DNA of 64,000 nucleotides from Macropodus opercularis (lineage: Eukaryota > Chordata > Actinopteri > Anabantiformes > Osphronemidae): the NCBI GenBank assembly GCA_030770545.1, contig CM061090.1:17766501-17830500 (forward strand). The letters are read 5' to 3'. This document shows, in pieces, positions 1 to 11,786 of this stretch. The number at the start of each line of letters is the position of its first letter. Positions within the stretch are counted from its first letter, which is position 1. Made by a program: the position numbers and the translations under genes. The notes under the pieces are model-generated. The model did no database searches. It was not told the origin of the DNA and saw nothing but the letters and a program-made list of their open reading frames with translations.

Positions 1-1483
1 ATTGGCTCATTATGCTCTTGGAAGCTCAAGGGCTTCAGTGCTGGAGAAGAGAGGCAGAATGGGAGAGGGAAAGAGCACAAAGAGTTCATCCCCGCATTAT
101 CAGCAGCGAAATAGGACCTCGGTTCTCTCGGACAAGCTGTGTACTAGTTATTATTGCATTACGTCTGGCAGCCCTCCTCTCAGACAGGAAGTGAGCCGCA
201 TTTGATCAGCGATATGACACTGGCAGAGAACAGAGTGATTTCTGGCTGCTCAGTTAAGCAAATGCCATTATGCCGTTGAAGTCTAAAAGTAGATTCGTGC
301 TTGGTTAAAATTATAAAAAGGCCCGACTGGACAGCGTCCAATGCACTGGTGGCTTTGTAATACTCGGGAGTGAAATCTTCTGAAATGGTTTTGGTTTATT
401 CAGCTCTCAGACGATAAGAACAATGCAATCCATGGATAATGCAGCGCTTTCAAGTGTCCATCTGGGCTCCTCAAGCCCTGGAAGCTCTTGAGTTGCATAC
501 TGTTAAACATGTCAAGAGCAAATGCTTAATTAAAATCACATGGGCTTCGTTAAATACGTGGATTTGTTTTCATTGTTTGTTTTTGTTTAAGGGCCGGCGT
601 CGTCACCTGTCAGGGCAGAAGGCAATGGTTGTAACGGAATGTATGTTTCAGCAGTGACGCTGACTTCACAGCCCTCATGCGAATGCATATGAAAGCCCAA
701 GCCATTAAAGCGGCTATCGCTCGCGTCTGTGTCGGGTCTGGATGTTGCCACTTTCTTTCTTTTAGCCCTGCCCTTCTGGTAATGGGCCATTACACTAATG
801 GTGATTTTGTCAAGCACGTGTCAAAAAAAACCTTCTGGCATTATCTAAAGCTCCTAATGGAGCTTAAAGTTTCTGTACGTTGCTTCAGTCCCCTCCTTCT
901 TTTCTAAAGACGAGCTGCTGCTGGGTAGGCCGTTAATAAGAAATGTGACTGATAGCTTGTTAGCGTGACTTTTGCATCCATTCGACAGTAATTAGAGCTG
1001 AGTGACAGATTCACCAAGTTTTACTGGAAAACCTGCCTACAGTGCACTATGTTACCAGGGAACGTCATTCCTGTCTCCACATTCTGACAGGCAATTTTCA
1101 ACATTTTCAAAATAATCACTCATCATAGCAGATGATTGCATGTGTGACTATGCATACCATGCTCGTACAGATGCTTTCATGATGTTGTGCAGTAGTAATT
1201 TGAGCCGACACGTCACACAGGTTTGTACACACTTGGGCGCCCCTGTCTGTCCAAGGGAAACTGGGCTGCTGTTATGAACAGATGGCTTATCTTTAACTTT
1301 ATCAACGGTGGCGGTGTCACCCACAAACGCGATAAGTTGCTCTGGTGCCTGGGGAGAGCAGCATTCATCAGTAGCTAACAGCATATGGTGAAGGCACACG
1401 AGCGCCGTCCTTTCTCTTTCTCTGCCGTCCTATTCTGCGACTGGTTCCTGCAGCCAAGTATCAGATGCTTACTTCACAGGACG

Positions 1484-1485
<2 letters not shown>
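1..1485. other. non-coding stretch, nothing recognised
   Basis: The sequence is unique-looking and of mixed composition. Open frames on either strand are short (under about 85 codons), overlap one another and resemble no protein family I know. I see no splice-bordered exon worth reporting, no RNA gene and no transposon relic. It is best read as intergenic or intronic DNA. Confidence 0.6.

Positions 1486-1532
<47 letters not shown>
1486..1532. repeat. (GT)n microsatellite
   Basis: An uninterrupted GT dinucleotide run of about 47 bases, the longest perfect GT tract in the window. Perfect tracts of this length are normally polymorphic in fish. Short open frames crossing it should not be taken as genes. 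Confidence 0.97.
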
Positions 1533-1534
<2 letters not shown>

Positions 1535-3739
1535 ATGCTGCAGTAAGCTCTCAATTTGAGATCTGGTGCTTCCTGTGTAATGGGTTTTATGTGTTTTCAA
1601 AGCTCTGTGTTTGACTCGATCATTCGCTCACCATAAAGCCTAAAATGTTCTAGTTAACCCTAAACTCATTAATTCAACTACTGCACCTAGTTGCTCATCT
1701 TTATTCCTATTCATTATATTTGCTTGTTTTTATTTATAAGATGTTACGTTTAAATAAATGTTGCCGGATGTGAAAAAAAAAAAGAGTCTTTATCCGTTTT
1801 GGTAGAAACGACCAGGCAGCGATCAGCAACTATATCAATGTCAACACGACGTTGTTTTTCCTCTTTCTCCCACTAATAACAAACTCTGCTATCTCATCCT
1901 AGCCACCCCACAAACGCACTTTCAGTCCAACATTGTGTGTTTATCAGATCCTCCCGTGTGTCACATGCCTACATTAAGCTTGAATGTCAGTCAAAGCCTC
2001 GGTTCCTTGAGCAAGTGGCTCAGTCTTCCAAAGAGAGACACGGCTGCGTGGTGTTGGACCCAAATCAGGTCCACTGCAAAATCTATATTCACCTCGCATA
2101 GACGGGGAAGCACAGAGCAGCGGGGAAAATGCTCACAATTAAAAGCTTCTCTCCTGAGGCATGCGCAAATTGTTACATGTGGGTATGTGTCATTAACACT
2201 CCAGTCTAAATTCATTACGCACATCAATGCTGTCTTGTTTTTAGAGTGCGTGATTATGCTTAAAATAAAAGCCTAATTGTACAAGTCCTCAGGACTACCG
2301 GCACCTTGCCACGAGCCCAGTGTCATTTCTTTTCGCAGGCTACATGTGCTCCTATTTTAAAATCATTGTTTTCAACAAGAACTTAATATTGTGTAATAAT
2401 CACCTCCAGTGCTTTTAAAGTTATTCTTTCTCCCTTGCTTTCAGTTTTGACAGCCCTATTATGCCAAGTTTCAGCTCCTGTACGACGCCGCTGATATGTC
2501 ACAGCGTGCATCCCACCCAAACCCCTGTAGCCTTCCCGGTTCTATTGTTATTCCCGTGTTGACGTCTCTCTAATAAGCGGCGTTAATTAGCCTGCTCTTC
2601 AAAAATATAATTTTCTATTGTGTCTCCAGGGTTTGGTCATTAAACGAACAAAGCCAGTCAAATGTCTGACACAATAGGCTCAGCTGATTAAGGCTGCAGC
2701 CATAACAAAACTTAACCGAGAAACAATCAGGGAATCTGCTTCATTCAACATCATCCTGTTATGTTGACTGGATGATTTGCGCCAAGATGTTTCTCAAGTA
2801 CATTGATGTGTTGTTTATGTCATTTTTCTCCTTGCGAAAACCCCCAATTTAGTTGCAGTGTCGCAAATTGAAAACTTAACTTTCGTTTATTTTCTGCATT
2901 ACGGACCTACAGAAAAGATGCCGTAACCACGTCGGAGCTTTAGACGGTTCTTGTACAACCAGGAAAATGAGTTGGATCATCAGCCGATATCATATGGTCT
3001 CCTCCCGAGGCGGCATCTGGCCCGAGTTGGCTGAAGCGCCCTGCATTCACTTTGGCAGAACATTTAATAACGATGAAGACCGCTGGTCCAAATCCACGGC
3101 CTTGCTTCTCTGAAGGTTGAATGTCAGAGGTCGTCGGGTCGACAACCCATCTGCCAGTCTGGCACCGCCGCGTACAGTGCAGACTGGATGTTAGTAATAG
3201 AATGCATGTTTCGTGGGTGTCTAAGCAGAGACAGGCTGTGTTCAGAAACCCGCTCAGATGTACGCTCATAGATCGACAATACATAATTTCAGTCTGCCAG
3301 CGGGTTATGTCATGGTCAGTGGTTTGATTAACAATGTTTTGACAGATGCAAAGTGACACTAATTAATATGTTTTGCTGTCTATTAAGGCTTGGAGAGGTG
3401 TCCAGTGCGTAGCCAAATGCTTAGTAGTTGTCAGGAATATTACTAGTGTTTCAAACACGGTTGTCTGTTGTGTCTATTGCGATGCCTCGATAAAATCCGG
3501 TACACACTTGAAAACCAAGCTGTTTGTCTTGATAATGGCCAGTTGAACAAACCTTGGAGATTCAGGTCACAACTTGCCTGTGTACCACCCCCTGTATGGA
3601 CTGGATCCCTTCGATTGTCTCACCAATCACCATAAAACGTGTTCTGATCTTCATCTAGATCACAACAATAGAAAGACGCAGTCTGCTTTAATTTAATACT
3701 GCACAAACATCATATGTTTTTATTGAACATAACATGTAA
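1533..3739. other. non-coding stretch with AT-rich, complex segment
   Basis: No supported gene. The part from about 2560 to 2770 is AT-rich but of high complexity and holds TTAATTAGC, CAGCTGATTAAGG and similar homeodomain-like cores, which is how vertebrate conserved non-coding elements often look. That is an impression from composition, not a demonstrated conservation. The minus-strand frame at 2940-3359 (139 codons) shows no recognisable motif. Confidence 0.5.
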
Positions 3740-4010
3740 ACATTCACAGTGCAAAGGTGGAAAAAGGATGTTAACCTTTAGACTTTTGGACCTGCACAAC
3801 AGTCTGGAGGAATTTTACGAGACAGTTTCAGTGCAGCCGTGTTCTTGGGATGTCAGCTGTGAATCGCTCTGTTGAGGTCATGGCACAGCATCTCAGCTGG
3901 GTTGAGGTCAGGACTCTTGTCTGGGCCACTCCAGAAGGCCGATTTTCTTCTTCTTCTGTTCTGTTGTTGGTTTACATCAATGCTTTGGGTCATTGTCCTG
4001 TCGCATCACC
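3740..4010 (-). mobile_element. decayed Tc1/mariner-like transposase relic A (C-terminal part)
   Basis: Read on the minus strand, this segment encodes the C-terminal part of a Tc1-type DDE transposase. The block around the second catalytic aspartate, QDNDPKH, is at about 3980-4000, and LEWP and SPDLNPAEML follow at 3892-3935. The copy is dead: a stop (TGA, 3977-3979) directly follows QDNDPKH, an extra base shifts frame between WP and SPDLNP, and another stop follows RAIHS. The remainder matches the usual Tc1 tail only loosely. The N-terminal DNA-binding region is not recognisable, and terminal inverted repeats could not be placed, so the outer borders are approximate and may reach 3712 and 4150. 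Tc1-like elements are very common in teleosts. Confidence 0.85.
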
Positions 4011-6714
4011 CATTCTTTACATGGATGCCATCAAGCTGCCAATCGACGCATCCCAGTTCCAGCACCCAAGGAGGGTGCACCGTGAGAAGCCTGAAGGAAT
4101 ACTACTGGCTGAGAGACGCAACACTGGTCCTCATCAAAGGCAACTGTATTAAATTTAACCCGTGGAGCACGATGCATACAAACATAAGACAAAAAGGAGA
4201 AGAAGAAATTATATCTTGCACGAGAATTTCATTTCACCTACCTTTACTATTTGTTTTGCTGTTTGTTTGCATGTAATTTTAAAAATTAGCCTTAAGATTC
4301 AAATCATCCTGACACTACATTACACTGTCATAATACAGACAGACAGTTAGACAGTTAGTGTACAGTCGTGCATTACCAGGTTGTATGAATTCTGTGTTGT
4401 TGGCGATGTTATGTCAGATGATTCAGTGATAATACGTCAGTGCAGTGTGACACCTCATCATTTATTATCTCGTTACCATACAACCATCTCTCTCAAACTT
4501 TTCCAGTGCGCCTTGGCATGATAATCACCTCACTTGAAAGATGGCAGGCGAAGAAAGGAAATTAAGATGCTGTATGCAAAAATAACAAGCTGACGCTGCA
4601 CAGTCGACGGCAGTGAATAATCTGTCCCGCGTTTTATTCCTCCCCCTAGATCTCCACCACAAACAGCCGGTTGTTTATTTTTATCCCGATTCCTTTCTGC
4701 TGTTCCATCACCAGAATCGTGTTTGCTCTTCAGTTCTCATTGTTTCATGTTTTCCAGAACCGGTTGTTTTCACTCACAGACTCTCCGCCAGTGTCTTGCA
4801 CACAATTACACACCTCACAGTGCTGAACAGTTTGTTCAATAGTGAGTAACCTTTCACATTTGCAACAGACATCATCAATCACATGCAGTGAAGCAGGAGC
4901 AGTCTTTGAGCGAGGATGCTGCGCAAACCCCACGGAGCAACTGGAAAATTTGCACATGCGATGCGGAACACGACGCGCAGTTTGACCGGATGTCCGTGAA
5001 CTAGCCGTGATTCCCACAGCAGAGTCATCATCGCTGTCTGAACCACATTCATTACTGAGCTACAACAGGTAATTTATAGGCAAGAGACTCAGTGAAGCTA
5101 AAGTGAGTTGGGTGCATTATGATTATATAAGCATAATCTCCTCTTTTTTTTTTATTAGATCAGCAATAATATTAAAGCAGACGCTGCCTTCATTCACGCT
5201 CGCTAATTCCTCTCGTGCTTAAGTCCTAATGAGAAATAAAGCAGCACTTACAAGGAAGCGTACGGGCTGAGCGGCAGGTGGAGATTATCTGTCTACCTCA
5301 CTCAGTTTCACTCGCGCAGTCTGCGCCACGCACACAATTACACACAAAGCGACACACATGGAAACCAAGAAGAAGAAAAAAAGAAAGAGAGAAAATCCCA
5401 CACACAGTCAGGAATACAAATTTTCGCTCACGGTCTCTCTCTCTTCTCTGTGCATACCGCTCTCGAATGAACAGCACTTTGCAATAAAGCCAGAAGGATT
5501 GGGAAACATCGTTGTACTGTATGGAACGCAGACCAGCTGATGCTCCACGACGCTGGCCTTCCTGTGTTGCCCCGTTGGAAATTGCAAAGCAGAAGTGAGG
5601 ATTTGCATTTCACTGCTGTTGACCTATAGAAAAGAAAAAAGAAAAAAAAAACTTCTTAGAACGCAGTCGTTGGCATTTACATTTATAGTAAAAATACACG
5701 TACTACAAATGTTTATGCAGTTTTAATTACATGTATTCAGTGGAAGAGTGTGATTACATAATACGTCCTCTGCTTGGTTTGTGCTTTACTTCCTCCTCCT
5801 GCCAGTATTTTGTCATAACACGTTACTTACCCATATTTATGACAATTATCTGCCCTGGCTGGACAAAGAGACCTTCAGTGATTGTGGCATGTGTGAATAA
5901 GTAAACCAAGGGGAGCCATTCACTGCCTTATCAGGCTATCTGACAACACACGATGCTAATTCAGGTGTGAACAGCAAACTCATTTCCATTTTGCAATCTG
6001 GCCACGCTTTTCAGAAATATTGCGTGCGCGCATCGTGTTGCTTCCCGTCGGACACGCGAGCCGAAACTCAATATCCAGAATAAACTGGGAATGAAATGCA
6101 TTAAAAACGGATTATTCATTATGCACAGGCATAATATGACAGTCAATACCCTATCGATCACTGTGGAATTTTAATTTAGCCATAATGAAACAACATTAAG
6201 TGGACCTGATTGATAGTTTTTACACATGAGAGGACACAATTAGGTTCCGCATGTGGAAGTGGGCGCGCGCACAAGCCCTCCAACCAATTCACACGCTGCC
6301 ATTCCACAATGTTATCATCTCGTTCTCCATGGTCTCATTTCTTCTTCTTTTTTTTTTTTCTTAACAAAGCTCTGGGGTGTGTGAGGGACAGTCAGGGTTG
6401 AGTTCACACAAGCCGAGGCTGCCAGTGAAGGTCTGTGTTAGTGCCGAGCGCTGCAGTGCCAGAAGAAACAGCAAAGGGGAGAGTGGAGAGAATCCAGATG
6501 ATCTGAAACACAATGTGGTGCAGGGTCATCTGGGTTCGGTCCATTTTTGACATTCAACCTTTAACTTTAGTGGAGATTTCTACTTATTTGGATTTGGATA
6601 TTAAAATGCAAGAAAACTAGGTTAAAGTCTTTAAGAACTCAATATACCACAGGTTGCTAGGGAAACGAGGTCAATCATCACTTTTTGGCCTTAACAATGC
6701 AGAACACTAGAAAT
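4011..6714. other. non-coding stretch
   Basis: No gene recognised. The first 150 bases may be further degraded sequence of transposon relic A. Short A- and T-rich runs occur near 5143, 5360, 5630 and 6350. A POU octamer (ATTTGCAT) lies at 5601-5608. The open frames here are short and lack known motifs. Confidence 0.5.
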
Positions 6715-6744
6715 TCAGATTATATATCCGTAGATATAATCTGA
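6715..6744. repeat. perfect inverted repeat, 11-bp arms, 8-base loop
   Basis: The arms TCAGATTATAT and ATATAATCTGA are exact reverse complements, separated by ATCCGTAG. The structure could form a hairpin or a two-fold symmetric protein site. The flanks do not extend the pairing and no transposon ends are evident, so its role is unknown. Confidence 0.9.
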
Positions 6745-9700
6745 TCCAAGTATATATCCCCCTTCAGCTGACAGGTATGTGTCTGCCTCAGACTTTGAGA
6801 CAAAGGCTCGTTATCAAACCCCAAAATGTCCAATCAATATTTTCTATACTTGTCTTTGAGAAAGAAATTCTTCTAAAGTTGGCACGAACAGAGCCTGTTC
6901 TTCACGTCAAACGCACTCCCTCACTTTATGAAATGAACTGTGGGATTAATTTCACAGACAAGACATGGAGCCATCCATTTCCCAAGCTGTTACAACTGGC
7001 AGCGTGCTGCACACCACAGCTCGGCATCATCGCCGCAGCGAATTTAAGGACTTCCTGTTGGTTCGCACCAGTGATGTCACCATCTCACGCGTTCACAGTC
7101 GACTAGTTAACTTGCGGAAGCTAAATCCTCCTGCCATTCACCATCCTGGAGTGATTCTGCGATCGGCCTCGTGAATTTCATCCTACTGCTTTTTAATTGC
7201 TAGCACAAAGCCAATTTGTCCAGTCAAGTTTGTTGTATTCAGTGGATGTTGATTTGTTCTCAGATGGTTATTTGTTCTCACTTGACCTGTAAGGTGTGAA
7301 AACAAATTCTACCTTGAAAGGTTCCATAAATATACTTTCAAAAACATAATTTTCACATGTTTTATGAATGTTAGCCAATGGAGCCAAAAGCTGTGAGTCT
7401 ACTTTCTTGGTTCATCTGTAGCTTCTGCCTGTTGTGCCCCGTTAGCACGTTAAGCAGCTGACGGCCACCCCCCTGCTGGTTGGCTTCTATCTCACTCAAA
7501 GCCCAACTGTCTCCCTAATACCTGGTTATGCTCTGTACAGCTACTGCCATGGTCATGAATCCTAAAGGTTTGGTTACCTTTACCTTGATTTTTCCAACTA
7601 ACATCACTATCACGTCAAAAATACACTTGTATCTTTACAAGTCAAGGATGGAATGACAGAAAATAAAGGACAGACATTCGTGGCGTGTTGCTGAGCCCTT
7701 AGTCTTTCCTAAAGTGCTACAGATGCAGACGCCCAGTGTTTGTCGGGGTTGTTTTTCCGTATTTGGTGAAATAATAGTCGCTGTCCAGATTTGAATTATG
7801 GATCAATCACTAGACACAGAAGTGACATGTTGCTGGGGGAAACTGCATGTGATGACGGGACTGCCAGCAGCGCAGCCACACACTCGATTAGTGTCACATC
7901 AGTGACATCAGCTAACGTAATTCCTCAGACAAGGGCCAGCTGTTACTGTAGGGAGCCAACTCTGTACCATCATTACTTTGGTTTAGTGCCACAAATCAAT
8001 TTGTGGGCCTGGACAGTGGGGGGAAAAAAAAACTGCTCGGAAACTAAATCTCCATGCGTCACTGTCCCTACCAGCGTAGGCAGCACCTTGAGGTGACGCC
8101 ACAGACCAGTAAATCTTAGATTTAGCAATTAGCAGAGAAACAGACCCACAGGCTCGAATCAAAGTCCACAGCGATAACGCTCCCCTGATTCTCTTTTGTA
8201 GAACTTCTGCATTAAAACCTAAAAAGATGATACAAATGTCTGCAGATTTTATTAAAAGACTTTGCGTGAGCTTGTCAGACACTTGAACGACTTGATATGG
8301 TTATGTCTCACATAAGTGTAAATATTATGTGTTATGACATCCAAAGACCTTCAAAAAACAAAAGCAATGAGAGACAAAAAAAAAAAAAGAAGAAGCACAT
8401 AATACAGCTGTCAACAAAATCTCCTCAGGTGTAAAACCTGCCACGAGGACTACACACACTCGGTGTCGGCATCATGTTGAATAATACATCACGTATGGGA
8501 GACGAGAGCATATAGGAGCCGCACGCGACATATGGGGAGAAGTTTTCTTCTCGCACTTTTGCTGTTTTGAAAAATACTTGGCTAACACATCCACAAGAAT
8601 AGCGACGGCAACATCTTTAAATTTAGAATGGCAGATGACGCCCCCTGAATGTGTGATGAACACTAATTAACAACCTTTCAGCTTGAGAAAACACTAGTCT
8701 CCTGCCTCTTTGCACATTGCATCGTCGCATTGCTGCTGCGGTGGCGGGTAGAGTGAAGGGCAGAAAAGGGGACGGGGGCTTTTTGTTTTATTTATTTTTT
8801 TATTCTACTCCTAAGGTTTTAACACCTTATTAAAGAGTCAACGTGTTCTTCGTTTGTTTTTAATAAGCCTCACAATGCCGTCGTGTGGTTCTTCCCCAAT
8901 TTCGGTCCAATCGGTTTCCCCGTCCCACAACGGTGGTGCCGACAACCCAAGGTAGAGAAGCCTTTACTCTGAATACTGAGCCTCGTGCCTGGACCTGCCT
9001 GATCTATACGACATCGACGTGTCTTCGGCTACCAAACAGCGCGGCCTTGAAGCCAATCAATATTGCTTCCTGTTGTATTTCACACCACGCTCCCGTGGCC
9101 TTTGAAGCAAAACGTGGTGGACACGAAGGGACGTGTCAGGACAAGAGGAGGGGACCAGGCGCAACTGTTAAATGACTGTTCAGTCCTTACGTTAGTGTAA
9201 CAATGGCGTCTCAATCACAACCACGGTGTCACTGTTACCCTTTAGTTACAGACGAGCCCCCCAGGAGATTACAGTCTTCATCCGACGGGACTTCGAGTCA
9301 CATCCGAACCACAAATAAAGCAAATATAACATTTTGTTTAAATGCAGTGACTTTAATAACCACATGTACAGTATATTTGCAAAGTCAGTATGTTGGTCTT
9401 TTCAAGCAGTGACAATAATGTGGCATCGAGATTCTCATTCAAAATAACATGGGTCATGATGAAGTTGTATAATATTTTAAGAGGTGTATTTCTATTCAAA
9501 GCGTAGACTTGCTTTAATACCACGATTTTAATTTCTTTTGCTTGTGTCCGTTTTAATACTTTTCTTCACTCCCCATTATATTTTTCATTATAAATGATTA
9601 TTCAGTGTGAAATTTAATCATTTAGTGACGTTAAAGTAACTGCTGTGAAGAGAGTCTTTTAGTGTATTTTAATGCTGGACATATTCTGTTTTACCAGTCA

Positions 9701-11748
9701 GGTCTAAAAGACACAGGACCAGTCAGATGCTTTTTCACTTTGTGAAGAAACCCATCAACCCCCCAGAGGACGAGTCCTACAGACTTGTGGGAATGTGCTG
9801 GTCAGCGGTGACCTGTCGACAAAGTGGTTTTTCTCCTATTTGGTTTCAATCGTCTCAACAGCCATTAGCTTCACCGCCTGTCATTGTGATCGTTGCTTCT
9901 TAGCTCCGTCAGCGTCGGCGTGCTGCTTGTTGTGTGCCGGTACAGCATGGAGTCTGACTGGTTGGTTTGTTGACAGCGGTTCTCGTGTTGTGATATAAAC
10001 TGCATCAGCTCGAGTACGAAGGATCAGTTCCACGTAAACACGTACGCGGGAAGTGATGGCATCTCCTGTGTTGTATAATATCATAACCAGCTTCATCTAC
10101 AAACAAACAAACTGTGAGTTATTACGTTGTTTCAGCTCTCATTTGTCACCAATCAACGCACACGCTCTCGTTTGCAAACAGCAAAATCTACTGTATTTAA
10201 AAGCGGCTTCACGGAACCGACTGACCTCTTATGAGCTATAAACATGATAGGCTGCGACAATCATTGAGTAATGGATACTATTATACTGAGCAAGGTGCCA
10301 AAGAGTTTTAATCAAAGCCATTATCCCCTCATTAACTGCGTTAACATGCTGTAGTGGGTGAAAGCAAACAGCTACTAGACTTCCAAGCTGTGCTTTTTGC
10401 TCCACCACCGCTGGATGCTGAGTGCCCGCGCCGCGTTTCTAAGGCTTGTGAAGCTCTTACCGTGGAGTCTCAGAGGTATATTATTCACAAAGAAACTAGG
10501 CTTACAAGCGCGGCCCTCATCCAACACTCGTTTTAAAAGGTGTGTACTGTTCTCTCCTCGCTCCTGGTGCTTACCCTCTTACTCTCGCTTGCGCCTCGTG
10601 CTTAGCCTGTCTCACAGAACATTTTCTTGACAGAAAAAATAAATAAATAAAAAAATCACTTCACTGCTTTTGCACTTTCGTTGCCTCTTTTCCGTCCGTT
10701 TCTTCCTTCTGTGCGGCTGCGCACTGTTATTGCCAGACGAGTGCTTTCTATAACAGAATGCCACCCAGTCACACCATTATTATCCCCTGATTAAAATCTG
10801 AGTTGGAAAAAATACACACTCAAGTCACTCAAGCTCTATTAATAAGATTGAGCGTCCGTGTTAAACGCAACCTAATGGATGTGTGAAATAAGCCCCAGCT
10901 ATTAATGTTTCATGTGTAATTGAATGTTCTACATGGCCAAACTTGTTTACGGGAATAATTGATGTTTGATGATTTCCCGTTTGCCTGCACTAAAAGAAGG
11001 GATGCTGGCAGGGGGAGGGGGGGCAAAACAAAGTGGGAGACCCACTCGGCCCGCTCTGCGGTTTAAGGTCACAGGGTGAAAGCCACAGATGCTGAAAGTA
11101 ATTACCAAAGTCACACAGCAGACACTGTGCTCTAATGGAAGCAGAGTATTTTACTGATATGCCGGCGAAGCCTGCAAGCAGCTGGGTTTTCTTTTGTGTG
11201 AGGCTCTGGGTGTTTTCTCATTTCATCCACTGGATTTGGTTTGCGTGTTTACCTGTGAAGAACAGCAGGGTGTGACTGAGGTCCACAGAGCACTCTCACG
11301 GTCCGCTGCACATTATACATGGCACAGTCTCCAGAGTGAGCCTTTATGCTTCCAGTCTTTCTGTTTTTCTTGATGGTGGGCTGAAGGAGTTGAGGAAATG
11401 TCTCTGAGAGCCATTATTCTAACCAACGGTAGTATAATACTGTAGCGCTCGTGCTGAACACCACCAGTGTCACACCGTCTCTGATTTTCACCTGGCTTCC
11501 CGTGGCTGTCGTTTGGAGAACGAACGCATTAAAACGTTGTTAAACCGTCTTGATGCCCGATGACATCACTTGCTAATGTCCAGATAGAAGCAGCAATGGT
11601 TCATTATGAATCAAAGAAATTCATTTTCCCAAGCACAACAACTAAAAACAAAAGAGATATGTTGAAAAGTGGTTATGTCATCCTTTAAGCACCAGACGTG
11701 GGAGGACAACTGCTCACTGATCAAATATTAGCGGCCAAGATTTCTCAC
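6745..11748. other. non-coding stretch, nothing recognised
   Basis: About 5 kb of mixed-composition DNA without a supported gene. There are an A12 run near 8370, a T/A-rich patch near 8780-8800 and an A/T-rich patch near 10636. All open frames are about 100 codons or fewer and unrecognised. Several stretches, for example 10740-10990, are complex and AT-rich in the manner of conserved non-coding DNA, but this is not shown. Confidence 0.5.
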
Positions 11749-11786
11749 TATATACATGTGTATATATATATATACTTTTTTTTTTT
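11749..11786. repeat. (TA)n tract followed by T11
   Basis: A short imperfect TA-rich stretch leads into a perfect TA run at 11761-11774, then a run of eleven T at 11776-11786. Simple-sequence DNA. Confidence 0.9.
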
